Assembly: GCF_000264905.1 (NCBI RefSeq)
Contig: NW_006763141.1
Span: 146,244 to 210,243 of the forward strand
Source: Stereum hirsutum FP-91666 SS1
Taxonomy: Eukaryota; Basidiomycota; Agaricomycetes; Russulales; Stereaceae
Length of the DNA: 64,000 nucleotides
Direction of reading: 5' to 3'
A program made the translations under genes and the position numbers. Within the stretch, counting starts at the first letter, position 1, and every line of letters begins with the position of its first letter. Shown here piece by piece: positions 44,338-56,820 of the stretch. Under the pieces are notes generated by a model, which was not told where the DNA came from, searched no databases, and was given only the letters and a program-made list of their open reading frames with translations.

Positions 44338-45091
44338 GTGTTGGTAGATTGAGATTATGCTTGGGTCGAGGTGTTGGGAGCTCACTTCTGCGCGAGCCTC
44401 CCTGGTTGGCGGCGCCTCGGTACTCTGGAGCGTTTCGATGGCTTTTCGAATGTCCGAAATCGAAGTTATCATGCATTGGCGGAGGTAAAGAAGTACGGGA
44501 CACATTGATTCATCTGTATGGTAGCATTCATATCAGCTCTCTTTCTCTTCTCTTTTCTCTGGTTCAACATGGACATGCCGCAGTAGAAGTAACGTAGACA
44601 CACGGAATATTCAAAGATTTTCTATCTTGGCTCCCCTGGAGGTATTGTAGCTGTATAAGTACTGTCAAGGTTAACCTAGCAAAGCAGTGCCATCACCGTA
44701 CATGTAGCAATCCTGATAAATGCGGGGTAGAATGATCGTAACTTAGCATGGCACTCAAGTTACCTGGCCGTGAAGTTTTAGTTGTGGATCATTTTTCGGT
44801 CAGAAATGAGGGATCAAAGTACCGAAAAATCATGAACAGACTCTGAGATGATATCTATCTCTAGTGAACAGGAGTAGGTATGACCCAAGTAGAGAGGATG
44901 AGGGGAAAATATGCGTGAGAACATAATGAGCCACCGAGATTCGCCGAATGAGAAGTTCTCACGAGTGCCACTCTAGCCAAACTCTAGCTCAACCGCGCTA
45001 CGTTACCGTCATCGCAATTAGCGGGAAGCGAGTTGAGTGCAAGAACGGCGTAGATATTTACTCCTTTTGTATTGATGGAACGCTGATATAA
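44338..45091. other. Intergenic, 44.3-45.1 kb
   Basis: No gene recognised. It is the 3' flank of the zinc-ribbon gene and promoter of the MYND gene. Confidence 0.5.
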
Positions 45092-47151
45092 ATGCCGACA
45101 GGCCATGCGTCCGTCGCAACATTTTCTCCCCCCTACGTCGACGCCGTCACAATGTTAATGGGCATTGTTCCACCAGTGATTGCGAATAGCCATCAGGCAT
45201 GCTACCATTGCTTCAAAAGCCGTAATGTGAAACTTCAGCGATGTTCGCGCTGCCATAGGACCGCTTATTGTAGCTCGGGTAGGTTCAAAGCAGCCTTTCA
45301 AGTCAATACCACTTATTTATATACTTACGCCCATCCGTCTGATAGAGTGCCAAAAGGTTCGTACGCACAGTACATGGGTGGATTAGGCACCCATCGGGGC
45401 AACACATTGACGCAGCGCTAAAAATCATTGAAGGCCAACTGGAAGAGTCACAAAGGCATTTGCAACGCCCTATCAACTCTCGGAAAAGAGCCTTCCCAAC
45501 TCCTTCTGGCACACAACACTTCTAAATCCCTCCCACTCGGTCTCGAGGATCTGACCAAACGCGACACAGTACAAAAATTGCAACTCTGCGAGCGTATTCT
45601 TTCGCGCGAAACGAACGTTCTGGAACGTAATCTTCTCTGTTGGGAGCCGCGGTGCCTCCTCTGGTAGGCATCTATTTCTTGTCAGATATTGCTTCACGTG
45701 TTCTTCGACGCTGATACATACCTGTAATAAAAGTATCAGAACGGACCAGACCCTTCGCATTCAGGAGAAGGCTGGAGCCTTGAAACCCGCCGGCGCCAGG
45801 CTAACGCCCTGCCCAACATGTCGTCTATCCTTCACCTGCTCGCCCGAGCACTGGAACCTTGTGAAAGACTTCCACTCCAGTACTCCATGCCCTGACTCTC
45901 CCTTCGGTCTAAGCCAGTGCCAGACCAACTCTTTGATCTTTGCTGACAGCGAATTCGAAGCCGCTCATCAACAGGCGAATACCCAAGGCGGACCCTTCCA
46001 ATGGGCACCAAAGCGCACTGTCGAGCGTTGGTCATCTTTACTGGATCCGGAAAGGTCTACTTGGGAGACCGAGTTTGGGGAACTGTTCGAGAGAGAAATG
46101 GGAGTGAGCGGGCCTAGCACGGACAGCGTTGATGCGAAAACCAAGCTGCGAGCAGCGAGTGAAGGGCTGTCCATGATTGTGACGATTCTGTGGGCACTTG
46201 AGAAGCTGAACGAAGGGGATGAAGCTTGGACGCAGAAAGAAATATTAGAGATTCATGTCAGTCGCTCTCTTTCTCTCTTTGACGTGTGATCACTGAATTA
46301 GTGGTTGCAGATTCTTGGAGCGTCTGGAGATATTACATTCGGAGTCAATGGTTTTCGAAGAGATCTTACATCGTCTTCCGGAGGTGAAGACGCTCAAGGT
46401 ATGGACTCGGAATGAACGATTTCTTCATGAGAATGTCCAATTACTCATGAGACCATGCACAGCTCGTATTCTGTGGACCCGAAGTTGAAATGTATGTCCC
46501 ACCGTACAGGTTGGGCAGGACGGTCGAAAAGCACTTGTGCCCGTGGGTCCAACACTTTTGGTTGTTTCCCCGACGCGTACTGACGGCGTTCTTTTTACGA
46601 CGTAGGTCTTGCAGGCGATCAGGCCGTAAACGAGTATACACCCATTACGCAGAGTAAGCCAACTTCCTTGCTCCTTGCTCGAATGCGAGCAACAAGATTG
46701 ATTGACTTGCCCAATCCAATCGCCGGTAGGACCTATCACGACTTTATCTCTGCCCAAGGGCCTAAATATGTAGTCCCCGACCTCGCTGTCGCGTTCAACA
46801 CCGGTGCCTCTCAAGACGATGTCGATTCCTGGCGCGAGACGATGGATATGCTCGTCGATCGCGAAGTTCCGAGCGTATTCACGGTGCGTTTACCATCGTC
46901 CAGCCCTGTTCTCTAATTTTCCTAGGTCGCCTACCTTTTCCCCCGAACTGAGATTGTTTTTCGTGCAGGCATATCATAAGGAGGAAGCCCTCGAAGAGCA
47001 AGAATATCTCTCCGAGGCAGGCGCACGGTTTGTCATGGAAGCGAAGATTAATCCTTGGGGGAGCATGCTGATGAAGATAGAACCATATAACGTGTACGGG
47101 TACTTCGCGACAAACGGTTGGATCGCGGGCATGTTCAAGGGAAGACGCTGA
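45092..47151 (+). CDS. MYND zinc finger / MSS51-like protein, with apparent frame break
   Basis: An N-terminal MYND finger appears after splicing: CYHCFKSRNVKLQRCSRC, then HRTAYCSSECQKANWKSHKG and IC, with all cysteines and the WxxHK motif in place. The C-terminal half resembles the MSS51-type domain found in fungal MYND proteins, known from a mitochondrial translation activator. It includes CPTCRLSFTCSPEHWNLVKD, MVFEEILHRLPEVKTLKLVF, CGPEVE, CRRSGRKRVYTHYAETYHDF and VPDLAVAFNTG. It ends EQEYLSEAGARFVMEAKINP. Frames do not join between EIHILGAS (46253-46335) and MVFEEIL (from about 46350). The best 49-nt intron leaves the following exon one base out of frame. This may be a one-base indel (mutation or sequence error) or a splice pattern I missed. 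Seven or so introns. Confidence 0.7.
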
Positions 47152-48095
47152 AGCCAAAGCCAATGGGACCATGTACGTTCGAGGAATCAATTCGTATGAG
47201 ACATATGAACCGGCGATCTGTGTCTTTGTGTACCACCTCGTCATGGCATTGGTTTCTCTTCGTACATAAAGTTCAAGAGCAGAGCACTAACAACCAGAGC
47301 TGGTACTCCTTCGAATCATCCGCTAATAGCAGCGGTGGTTCTTCATGGTGAACCGTCGATATATATCTGGGCATATATATGGACTCAAAAAAATACATGA
47401 AGTACAAGCACCTGGAGATTAAAATACAAGAAGATGTCCCGAGAACGCCGGCTAGCTAGGGCGGCGGAAGCAAACGACATGAGGGCGGAGGTGGAGGTGG
47501 GGTGTGAGATTCATGTCGGAGTAGCACCATATATGAATATCAACCTGCAAACAAGGGCAAGTATTAGCAACTGTTCACTAGCTTGTGCAAGACTAGCGAA
47601 AGCTGGAGAGGAAGAAGAGTTCAGAGTCTAATTATAAAGTCGACACGGACGATTAAGCCAGGGATAACTGATCTGATGTTAGGTTTTTGCATCATGGTGA
47701 AGGGTCTGGGTACGAGACTGGGAAGAATAAATCGAAGACAAAATGAGCACTCACCATTGGGGGAAAATCAGGATGCGTTTTGAACCTTCAATCGTAGTCG
47801 GGGACACCTCGATCATGACTGACGAAAGACAGAAACCGCAATCACATTGCCCAACAAAGTAGAGAACACCAGTGCAAGTCGTCGGTATGAACGACGTCGA
47901 TGGGAGAGGGACGAAAAAAACAGACGCGCTCATCCTGAAAAGAAGATACAAAAACGCGACAACTTTAGGGTAGCCTCTTTGCCACGGTCTGTCCACGTGG
48001 GCGCGTTCCGGGCACGGAACGGAGCTGCGGCGCGAGTCCAGCTCAAGTTCGGCAACCTCTGTCACTAACTCCCATCATCGTCCTCCACAGCGACC
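47152..48095. other. Intergenic, 47.2-48.1 kb
   Basis: No gene supported. Open frames on both strands (about 65-100 codons) lack family resemblance. It contains the promoter of the following small membrane protein gene. Confidence 0.4.
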
Positions 48096-48846
48096 ATGGC
48101 TCCCGTAGCTCCTGGAGGTCTGTAATCATCAACATATCGCAGTTTCCACTATGCTCAATGTTGATTAAACTCTGCCTCGCTCCATGATTTACAGAGCCGC
48201 ACGAGAGCCCGAAGCCACAACCGATTGGCAACATAGCCTTCACACTATTGATCACGACGGCGACAGTATGCCTGCTCTTCGTATTATGGAGGCGAGCAGA
48301 TGCATTGAGAGGAGCGGTATCACATCAGTGAGTGTTTCGTAACTGTCAGACGTCCATGGTGCACTTGGGCCACCTCCTATCCCGGCGTAGCACTACGTCC
48401 ATTTTCCTTCATGTCTATAAACCTACCACCCGCTCATACTGTGATAAAACAATAAACTAATTTCCTACACACCTAGATTGAAAACATGGTCCCGCCGAGA
48501 AGGCAACATTCGTCTATCAGAAGATGATGGCCCTTCCGCCCAATCCTTCCTTGAGGATACCGTCTACGACGCGGATAACGACCACATAGAAGACTCGGAC
48601 GAACTCGCAGTGCAGAAGCGCGTCGAACGTATCCGTCAGCAGCAGGAAGGAGGTCAGGGTCTAGGCGAGCATTGGCAGGAAGTCGGCGCCGAGTTGAGGA
48701 CAGGGGAGGGGAGCGGCATAGGGTCGGGCCCCACCTCACCATTTGGTGTGGGGGATGATGGTGAGGGCGACGATGAGAGCCGAAGGGCTTGGGAGAGTCA
48801 TAAGAGAGGGGCATCAGTTTCGAGCGAGGCAACAGTTCGGGGATGA
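48096..48846 (+). CDS. Small single-pass membrane protein of unknown function
   Basis: Three exons. MAPVAPGEPHESPKPQPIGN leads directly into one hydrophobic helix (IAFTLLITTATVCLLFVLW), followed by basic RRADALR. The topology is therefore short N-tail, one membrane span and an acidic cytosolic-type C-domain. Introns at 48118-48193 and about 48329-48475 restore the frame. The C-domain reads KTWSRREGNIRLSEDDGPSA, then FLEDTVYDADNDHIED, a basic helix QKRVERIRQQQEG, and a Gly/Ser-rich tail. The length is about 190 residues. I do not recognise a named family. Confidence 0.6.
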
Positions 48847-50781
48847 CCCAAGGCGCATTTGTGAGCCCTACCAACCATCTTCGCGTCTTCGCTATGATGC
48901 TGATGTTTGTGGGATCTCCATAGATACACTGTGTCGTTGTGACGTTAGCTAACACTTTGCTGCATGGACATCAGCTTAGCATCGGACGTTTCTCGTTCTA
49001 TCGTTTATGCACTGTTTATTTTCCTACTCATGACCGCCTTGTTCATTCAAATTTTATCCTCTTATTTTCCCTATAATTGATCTCACCTTCCTCATGATCA
49101 GAAACCTTTCTCCATCCGTTTGAGCTCAATGCAGCACCATCGCGAGTCACCGCTACCGTGTATGACGCTGTTCAAACAGCGGGGAACATGTATGGGCCAG
49201 GTGCTTGGTAAATATAAACACATTGAAGGGTAGCGTCTATTTTGTCTAAACCACAAGCTCAATTTGAGAACTAACAATTTTTGTTACGCAGACTTCGTTA
49301 ATTCAGACGTACCTGACTGGGCGATGCTCAATACTCTAGACACAACTTACCGAGGCCTGACTTGCGGTTCCCCTTCCGTGATTTGTCCATCTCTTGTTTC
49401 GGTCCGCTTCTGGGCGCGGGCGCGTGCTACATTTGCTGGAACTACCTCACAAGCAAGGCCACAACGCCCGCCCCACAACGGACCGTTTATGGTTCTGCAT
49501 CGCGCAACAGCGACTTTGAAACCTCGTCATAATATCCCATGATCCCAATCCGTCTGTATCTCCTCCAACATTTTCGGTAACCACGCCCCTAAGTTTCGAC
49601 CGACGTGGCTACATAAAGCCGGCATTCCTCGAACCTCCCTTCCCCTCTTCTCATCTGTTGTCGACATTACCATCAGAACTGACTCGGGAGCTCTGCCCTC
49701 TTCGCTCTGAATCAGGGAACTTTGGGAACCTACCGAAGACTTCTCCCAATCCTCAAAGCCGCTCCTCGACCGAGGTGCTTCACTCCTCGCGATACATTGC
49801 TGGTATTGCTTCTAGGACCGTTGCCTCTGCCTGTATCACGCCAGCCTTACTGCCCCATCTTATCCTTCATCTCGAAGATTACACAATAGAATCTGCCCTC
49901 TTTTTCGAAGACGTCGGAATCCCTTCCGACGTCGTAGCGCATACAAGTTCTGCGAAAAGCCACACTCCGGTTGGACAAGTCGACCCAGTTGACTCGTTCT
50001 TTTGGTATGCGGGGCCACCTAGCTCCCCCCACCTGTAAATTGAACCTCACGCGGTACAAATGTCCGTCTCCCAAATTGAGGGCTAGAGCACGTAGACACT
50101 CATCGGTGATACAGCTATCAAGGATGCATCTGTAAGATTCCACGAAGACTCCTTTCTCCTCACGTCTGCTGGAGTGTTCAAGTACTCTTCCGATGTAGCT
50201 CCTTCGGTACCCCCAATCGTGTCTCTTTTCGACTTGCCCAGGACACACCGCCCGAAGGGACACTGTCCTTGAGCGGGATTCTCTAGGAACAGAAACAAAA
50301 AGGCTATCCCATCGCATGTCTGTGTCTTGTGTATTGCGTGATTCTGGGGCAAGTAGGCCTGAGCGGAGGTGGACGCTGTTCTGGATGTTATTGGACGTCT
50401 GTACATACAGGGGGACAGATGCTCTTCGGACCCACAGGGACCCTGTTTGCTCCCAAGCTCTTAATCATCAGCTTCGTCATCGGGCGAGAGACGGATAGAT
50501 CTCGTGGACTATTTTGCGATCGAGGAATCCTGAGCGCTGATGAGAACAACCATAGTTATGTTCATGATGCAAACAACTAGCAGTCTACGTCTCTTCACCA
50601 GTAAGCACAATTTTCTCGGGTTGAAGTATGTATGTCGATTCGAGGAGAAGTCATCAGTAATATTAAACCTGCGCACTATGACCCATAGACGACATTCATA
50701 CACGACTGCGAGGTGCACAAACCAGGTGCGCAGAGCCTTGTAGAGAACTAACGAGGGGTGAAATCCGTGGCCGTACATGCT
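48847..50781. other. Gene-poor region with overlapping open frames, 48.8-50.8 kb
   Basis: No gene supported. A plus-strand frame without ATG runs from about 49510 to 50038 (HDPNPSVSPPTFSVTTPLSF... to PSSPHL). It overlaps a minus-strand frame at 49847-50317 (YRCILDSCITDECLRALALN). Neither shows a family pattern. They may be exons of an unrecognised or eroded gene. Confidence 0.35.
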
Positions 50782-51787
50782 TTACGCGAACTCCTTCACA
50801 ACTTGGCATTGGTTGAAACCGGAGTCGCCGTCCATCCCATCAACGTGTACCTTCGTAACAGCCCGGTAGCCAAACGCTTCGTAGGTTGGTACCTGTGCAC
50901 ATCGTTCTCAATGAGCTTGTTACGATACGCATGAATGGCCACGTGATACATACTGTGGTGTCATACGTATCGAGTACGACACAAAGGCCGTTGGATGCAG
51001 CCTAAACAGCGAGGAAACAACCACATCTGTCAAGAAACGGGTAACAGGAGGTGCAACACACGGTGACATACTGCAGCTTCTCCGTACTTCAACAATAGAC
51101 GTCCGATACCCTTCCCTTGATACTCGGGTGAGACCGCGAAGCTGTTCAAGCACCAATTCTGAAGCAGAAATTTCGAGCCATCCGGGTCCTCCGGCCGACC
51201 AAATGCCTGTTTGGTCATCTCCTTGAAAGCTGGTACCATCTGTGCACAACAATGGTCAGTCTACTACTGTAACGCCTCACGATCGGCGTCATGTTTCAGG
51301 CTTACCGACGAAAAGTACCACTTGTAGGCCTCGGGTCGCTGTTCAATCGCTTTTGTTGCAAAGGCGTTGCTCCCTCTGCTTCTCTGCGCATCACTGGGGA
51401 CATTCGGGAGGTCAATATTACTGATCAATCGCGCAAGAGAGAAGCAGCACATGCCGACGCGACATACCTGCCTAAGCGTTCGGTCCCGGGTGGAAACCAT
51501 GAAATAGTGCCAACAACTTTCTTGTTTGCGTCTTCGGCGACGAAGAGTTGCCCTTCCTCTAGTGCTGCACCGATCAAACCAGTATTCATCATGCGAATGA
51601 GTTCGGGGTCATTTCCCGTCAGTGCTTTCCGAATTGGATCTGTCGAAAATCAGCGTAAGTCCCTAAAGCATGGTACCGATGCTTCACTTGTACCTGCATC
51701 CGAGAATGCTTTCCCAAGAATGTCGATGGCAGCAGACACTTTCTCCGGTTCGGAGCCTACAGAGACCCAATCGTGTTCCATAAGCAT
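50782..51787 (-). CDS. GNAT-family N-acetyltransferase
   Basis: GCN5-related acetyltransferase fold, acetyl-CoA dependent; substrate unknown. The start chosen is MLMEHDWVSVGSEPEK, though an upstream in-frame ATG exists. Spliced exons give AAIDILGKAFSDADPIRKAL, ELIRMMNTGLIGAALEEGQL, FVAEDANKKVVGTISWFPPG and EQRPEAYKWYFSSMVPAFKE. The acetyl-CoA motif A follows as LNSFAVSPEYQGKGIGRLLL (Q-x-x-G-x-G). The last exon is VPTYEAFGYRAVTKVHVDGM and DSGFNQCQVVKEFA, matching the usual 'YExxGF' end of the domain. About five introns. It lies tandem and downstream of the large F-box gene, but no functional link is evident. Confidence 0.8.
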
Positions 51788-52269
51788 TTGTATACGCAGA
51801 GGAAGTGAATGAGCTCGCCATCGTGGATTCGATATATCGAGACAGCTGGTGTACTGTTGGGTGCCATGACTATGGGGTCGTGGTAGATCGTTGCAGAGTC
51901 GCGCAGGCTTCCAGCATGAGATAGTCATAGGACGGAGATATCAACAAAAAATGAAATTGGTCTGACTCGCCCGGAGCACGCGTACGGAAGGGCACCGCCG
52001 GGCATTTGACAAATGTACTCTGACATAGGACCATCAACCTTTAGTCAGGTCCGCAGTGTTCGTATATTGCGTGGTGCAAAAGCAGATGTCAACACAATTC
52101 TGCAACAATAGCCTTGGACGACATAGAACTCAGTGCGATAAAGAGAAAGTTTGTGGTGGAACGCTGACGGTAAGAAGGGAAGTTCAAGCACGATAGAAAG
52201 TCACACTGTACTAGAGTTAGTAGCTGTATGTTGACGAATAAACGACCGACACTCACTGGAGCGAGAGTA
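51788..52269. other. Intergenic between F-box gene and GNAT gene
   Basis: No gene seen. Short minus-strand frames could be 5' leader of the GNAT gene or 3' flank of the F-box gene. Confidence 0.45.
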
Positions 52270-54309
52270 TCAGAAATTCCCTCCTTCGTAGTCGTACGTA
52301 TACCCACCATCCTCGTACACATACATCCCTTCTTCATAGTATACCTCATCACCGTAGTCCTCGTCTTCCTCATCTTCCTCGCCTTCCTCGTCTTCCTCGT
52401 CTTGTTCGTCGTCCTCTTCCAGATCTCCGCAATCCCCATCCCAATTGACCGTGGCAACTTGGCTAAGCTCATGGACCCAGTCTTCGAGCACGGTACAGTA
52501 AGAAATGCCCAGCTGCTCAATCGGTTTTCCAAGAGCTTTACGTTTGGCGAGAAGGGCTTTCAAGGCAACATGGAAAGGCATCTCCAGCCCAGGAGTGTCT
52601 TCTTGGAAGTCAACCTTCTCCAGCTCGATAGACGTAAGGCCAGGAAGAAACAAGTCTTCTGCGGAAGACAAAGTGTTGTTCTTCGATTTCTTCTTCGACG
52701 ATGACGGGGTTCCGCCAGACGTTGACATTTGCGCCGCTCGGGCGTCAGCCAAGGACTTTCCGCGAACAGGAACTACGAGAGCGCTGCAAAAGGAGATGGC
52801 CGAAGGACCGGTGACGGAGACGTGGTCGAGTTGTTTCGTATGCCGGAGGACTTGTATCCATTTTCTGACGTCCAAGGCAAGTGACGGCGACGCTAAGCGT
52901 AGTGTATGCAGCTCGGTCAGATCGAAGAGGGTCGCGATGGAGGCGAAGGTAGGTTCCTGAGAGTAGTTGTCGTCCAAAGACAGAGAGAACATGGCTGGTT
53001 TGGGATTGTAGTATTGGTCGTGAAGGCCATCGGAGGAGGAATCCCACGCGCGGACCTCAAAGGTTAGATTGGTGACGTATGGATTGATAATTAATTTGGC
53101 AATACGAGGAGCTGCAGTGTGGCGGGTATGGGCGCTGATAGTGGAAAGTAATTTCTTTTGTGCTGCTATGTTAGATGGATCTCGACGCGTGCACGTCAGG
53201 TGCAGTCGTGAGCTGGGCGGGAAGTTGAGACATCGAAGTACGGAATCGCAATCTTGCACCGTGCCCGTAGCAAGACACAACGATTGAAGGTTCGGGAACG
53301 TTACGGAATTTGCGTTGGCAGGAAGATCCGAAACGCTCGGTATCGAAGGAATGCAGTTTCTGAGGCTGAGGTTCGTGACATGGCTCGCAGTTTGAAGCAT
53401 GGAGAAAAATTCGTCGAGAGAGGGGATAGCCGGGGTTTCAGATGATGTTCCGTGATACGAGCGAGGAAGTTGTATGGAGAGATCTACTACCGTTCGGAGA
53501 AGCGGGAAAACTGCTGATGGAAGTTTGAAACCTTCGAGAGAGAGACGGCGCAAACGGGGAGCCTGGAGAGCGAATAACGAGGGGGATAGCGGATGAGGGT
53601 CGATACCCCCGGATACGGTCATCGTGAGTTCGAGAGTCTCCAACATTGGGGCTGGGGTGGTGATGTCGACGATAGACGATAGAAATTTCAGATCATCTTC
53701 GACAGAGAGGTCTCGGATATGATATATGTGGTCGCAAACTATGGTGCGGAGTAAATCTCGACATTGTGAAGGTAAAGCCTCAGCTCGGAGGAGTAGCGGG
53801 GCTGCCTTTGAGCAAGAAACCATTTTGGCTGCCCACTGTGGCCCAGCGTGGAAAGTAATTCTTGTCCAAAGTCTCGGGTCTGCCAAGGCGACCTGGCGAA
53901 AGTGGTCGCAGACCCCCAGAACCCGCATCCAGCCAAGCTTGCTGGAGCTGCTAGTGATAACTCCATACGGCGACCTCTTGGGCTCGTCCATAAAGGTAAG
54001 CCACAGGAAGCAGCGGGAGAGGATTTCTGAAGGTAGTCGGCATATGGGGGAGAGGGAGTTGCGCCGCGCTCGAGCAATGCTCATGGCCAACATGATAGCT
54101 TCCAGCTCTTCATCTAGACTTCGTCGAGTGTCGAGGATGACCTCCGGCCTATTGGAATGGGGATCTGTCTCAAGGGATGAGAGGCGGGTATTGATCGCAG
54201 CTGTCCAGTAGCCTCGCGCAACGGATGACTGTTGATATACATGGGAATGAGTATTATATCGCTTGTTATTGGTCAAAAAAAGAGATGTGAGAGAACGTGT
54301 TAACACCAA
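52270..54309 (-). CDS. F-box-like protein, 679 aa, with acidic C-tail
   Basis: Single-exon paralogue of the interrupted gene at 34970-36796. Around residues 70-150 lie the helix AIMLAMSIARARRNSLSPIC and the F-box core RLPSEILSRCFLWLTFMDEP ... WMRVLGVCDHFRQVALADPR. Repeated LxxL-rich segments follow: LRRLSLEGFKLPSAVFPLLR, LSLRNCIPSI and TFPNLQSLCLATGTVQDCDS. FLPGLTSIELEKVDFQED closes this region. The end is an Asp/Glu run (EEDDEQDEEDEEGEEDEEDE) followed by a Tyr/Gly-rich tail, absent from the other F-box genes here. An SCF adaptor role is inferred from the domain. The upstream 50 residues may contain a later true start. Confidence 0.85.
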   Translation of the reverse strand: MVLTRSLTSLFLTNNKRYNTHSHVYQQSSVARGYWTAAINTRLSSLETDPHSNRPEVILDTRRSLDEELEAIMLAMSIARARRNSLSPICRLPSEILSRCFLWLTFMDEPKRSPYGVITSSSSKLGWMRVLGVCDHFRQVALADPRLWTRITFHAGPQWAAKMVSCSKAAPLLLRAEALPSQCRDLLRTIVCDHIYHIRDLSVEDDLKFLSSIVDITTPAPMLETLELTMTVSGGIDPHPLSPSLFALQAPRLRRLSLEGFKLPSAVFPLLRTVVDLSIQLPRSYHGTSSETPAIPSLDEFFSMLQTASHVTNLSLRNCIPSIPSVSDLPANANSVTFPNLQSLCLATGTVQDCDSVLRCLNFPPSSRLHLTCTRRDPSNIAAQKKLLSTISAHTRHTAAPRIAKLIINPYVTNLTFEVRAWDSSSDGLHDQYYNPKPAMFSLSLDDNYSQEPTFASIATLFDLTELHTLRLASPSLALDVRKWIQVLRHTKQLDHVSVTGPSAISFCSALVVPVRGKSLADARAAQMSTSGGTPSSSKKKSKNNTLSSAEDLFLPGLTSIELEKVDFQEDTPGLEMPFHVALKALLAKRKALGKPIEQLGISYCTVLEDWVHELSQVATVNWDGDCGDLEEDDEQDEEDEEGEEDEEDEDYGDEVYYEEGMYVYEDGGYTYDYEGGNF

Positions 54310-56820
54310 GCCGCGACTATTGCGATTACTGAAGAAGGACGTGGACGCCGAGGTGAGGCACCCAAGTTGAACGTAATTGTCTCATTGCGTCAGCAACTCA
54401 CTGATGTATGATCCAGAAAGTGTGTCGACTACGTGTCTCAGCTCAGCACGCTGCGATTGACTGTCTCCTCGAAATTCACATAATAATGTTATCAATTATG
54501 AACTGACCGAGTCGCTTTGGAAGGTAGCAGCTGCATTGACCTCAGATGGAGGGACCAATGTGGCCATTGTGTTCTGAAGTAGGGCGTTAGTGTCATATGT
54601 TCTCGATAGGATCGTGAATCGCGTACCACCTATTTCTGGCGTGAATGAAAGGAAGACAAAATGATAGAGCGGCGCGATGCGCACGTGGTCTGAGTAAACG
54701 CCTTCGGAGAACAAACAATTCAAAGTCCGACAAACTACGTCACTTTATCATCACATCCGGCCGCTCAGTGCCACCTGCAAATCTTCTGTGTTGCAGGTTT
54801 AGACCACAACGAGTCCATCTGGGGGTGAGCACGTATGTCTAGGTGGTCGCGATTGCTGCTGTGAAACTGCAGGAACATACGGATACATGGTGACCTATAC
54901 AAAGATCTCAGCTTGGACTGATTCATTCATCATGGTTTAATAGCGACGATATTGGTGCTCACGCTCGCAGATTTATTGACGGTTTTGTGCTTTAGATAAC
55001 CGCAGGATATGGTGTTTCGAGTAGGCTTGAAATTCTATACCATTAATCTCTCTAGCTTGGCTACTTAGTCGCTATCATCTTCCCTTGCCAACAGTTCACC
55101 GGCGTCTCGTGTTTATCCATCAGTGTCTGCTTCCCCACTGGGGCTTACCAGGATCTGGTATTGGCCTATTGCGACAAGCGTACTCGGTACTACCTACTCA
55201 TGATTGTCACCGGAACCTCTGAACTACAGATACCGTGACGAGTGGTAGCACTTAAATAACGCCACCCAGACATATGTCTACGACGATCAGTTTCTGACGG
55301 ATAGGAACGGTGAGGAAGACTTTGACGTCATCACCATTATCTGCGGTTGATGTATGGTGTACGGTGTACTTTTCGAGTGCCCAACCGTGAATCTCCGGCG
55401 ACTTCAAACTTGCGGGCAAGCCGTCTGTGTTTCACCTTCTTACGGGGCTGTCTTTTATTCTCTGGCCTAGGTTATGGTGGAATACTCTACCATTCCTCTT
55501 GATGGGTATCTCAGAGACATCTCAGGCCCCTACCGGTACTTATTGTCGTGCTGGAACTGGATGTGAGGTTGTCGAGGCCGTGTGGCGCATTTACCGTTGG
55601 TGGCGAACAGTCAGTGACGTCATCTCTTTACGGAGCCGAGGCCGAAGACTTGCGAATTCAACAAGGACAAACAACCGCTTCACTTCGGGACCCGGGTCGA
55701 CTAATTCTCTTCAGCTCAAGAAAAGAAAAAAACTCTCAAGACCAAACAGGCACAACCGTCCGTGTCGTCTATACTTTTCGCCTCGCCACATGTCGCCACG
55801 TCGAGACTGTGCATCCGTAAACTTTCTTCAACTGGGAGTTCTGCAATTTGTCCAACATGTTTTTTTTTGCTGCCTGCGGTGCACAGTCGACTTCGAGCTG
55901 TGACTGCGCTGGCATAAGCTTGGATCCCCAGCCGCCCCTGTTATAACTTGGACTCGCTGCGACATCGGTAATTGTCGGTGGCGCTCAGAATTCGTTGGTA
56001 CCGGTCCTCCCGTCAAGGATATTTCTGGTAAACGACCATGCATTCGACGAGCGTGATGGTGACCACCCTGTCTAGACTAGATCGAAGCTCTAAAAGGAGC
56101 GCACGACGGTCAATACCACCCGCATGCGGCGTCCACTGCCCATTTCAGTTGTCAGTCGACCTGCGAGTGTGTTGCGAGAGCTGCGGTTATGCAGGAAATA
56201 TGGTGGGTAATTGGTGCGAAGAATTGAACAGATCGGCCAAAATTAATGCTGGTGGGTCGAGCTCCAATCTCGAACACAGGAAAGATTGAAGGTTGCCGCC
56301 GGGAAGATTATGCGGGTCTGGTGCTATTTTTATATACGTCCGTGGCTGTCAAGAGAATATCAAAACCTCCTGAAAAGTTTGACAGTTTTATCGTCACAGG
56401 GAGGAAACGGAAGCAATCGTGCAAATATGAGCTCCTACCTTCTGCTCCTGTAAAGCAAAGAGAACTCAGACGATATCATGCACCTGCCAGCTGTACACCG
56501 AAGACGAAGACGAAGAGCGTAGTGAACGCGGTCAGAAGAAGCCGAGAACAGGCTGAGACCACCAGGAACATATATCTTGTAGACGCTTAGGTAAGGAGAC
56601 CCCCGGTCTGTCTTATCATCAAATGGGCCAAATATTCCGCGCCCGCACGGCTACGCAGCAGGGCCTGAGTCCAGCTGCACAGCGTCGGCCTTTTCTCCTC
56701 GCAGCTACCCACGCCCACGAAACGCCATCACCCATCACCTTTGCCCTCATCTCTCATCTCTTTCTTCATCTCCTCATTCTCCCTTTCAACTTTTTGGTCT
56801 AACGACCGTGGTTCACCACC
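54310..56820. other. Gene-poor region, 54.3-56.8 kb
   Basis: No gene recognised over 2.5 kb. Open frames (for example 55427-55903 plus) show no family pattern. The last 200 bases, C/T-rich and ending caccaccATG, are the promoter and leader of the glucanosyltransferase gene. Confidence 0.4.
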
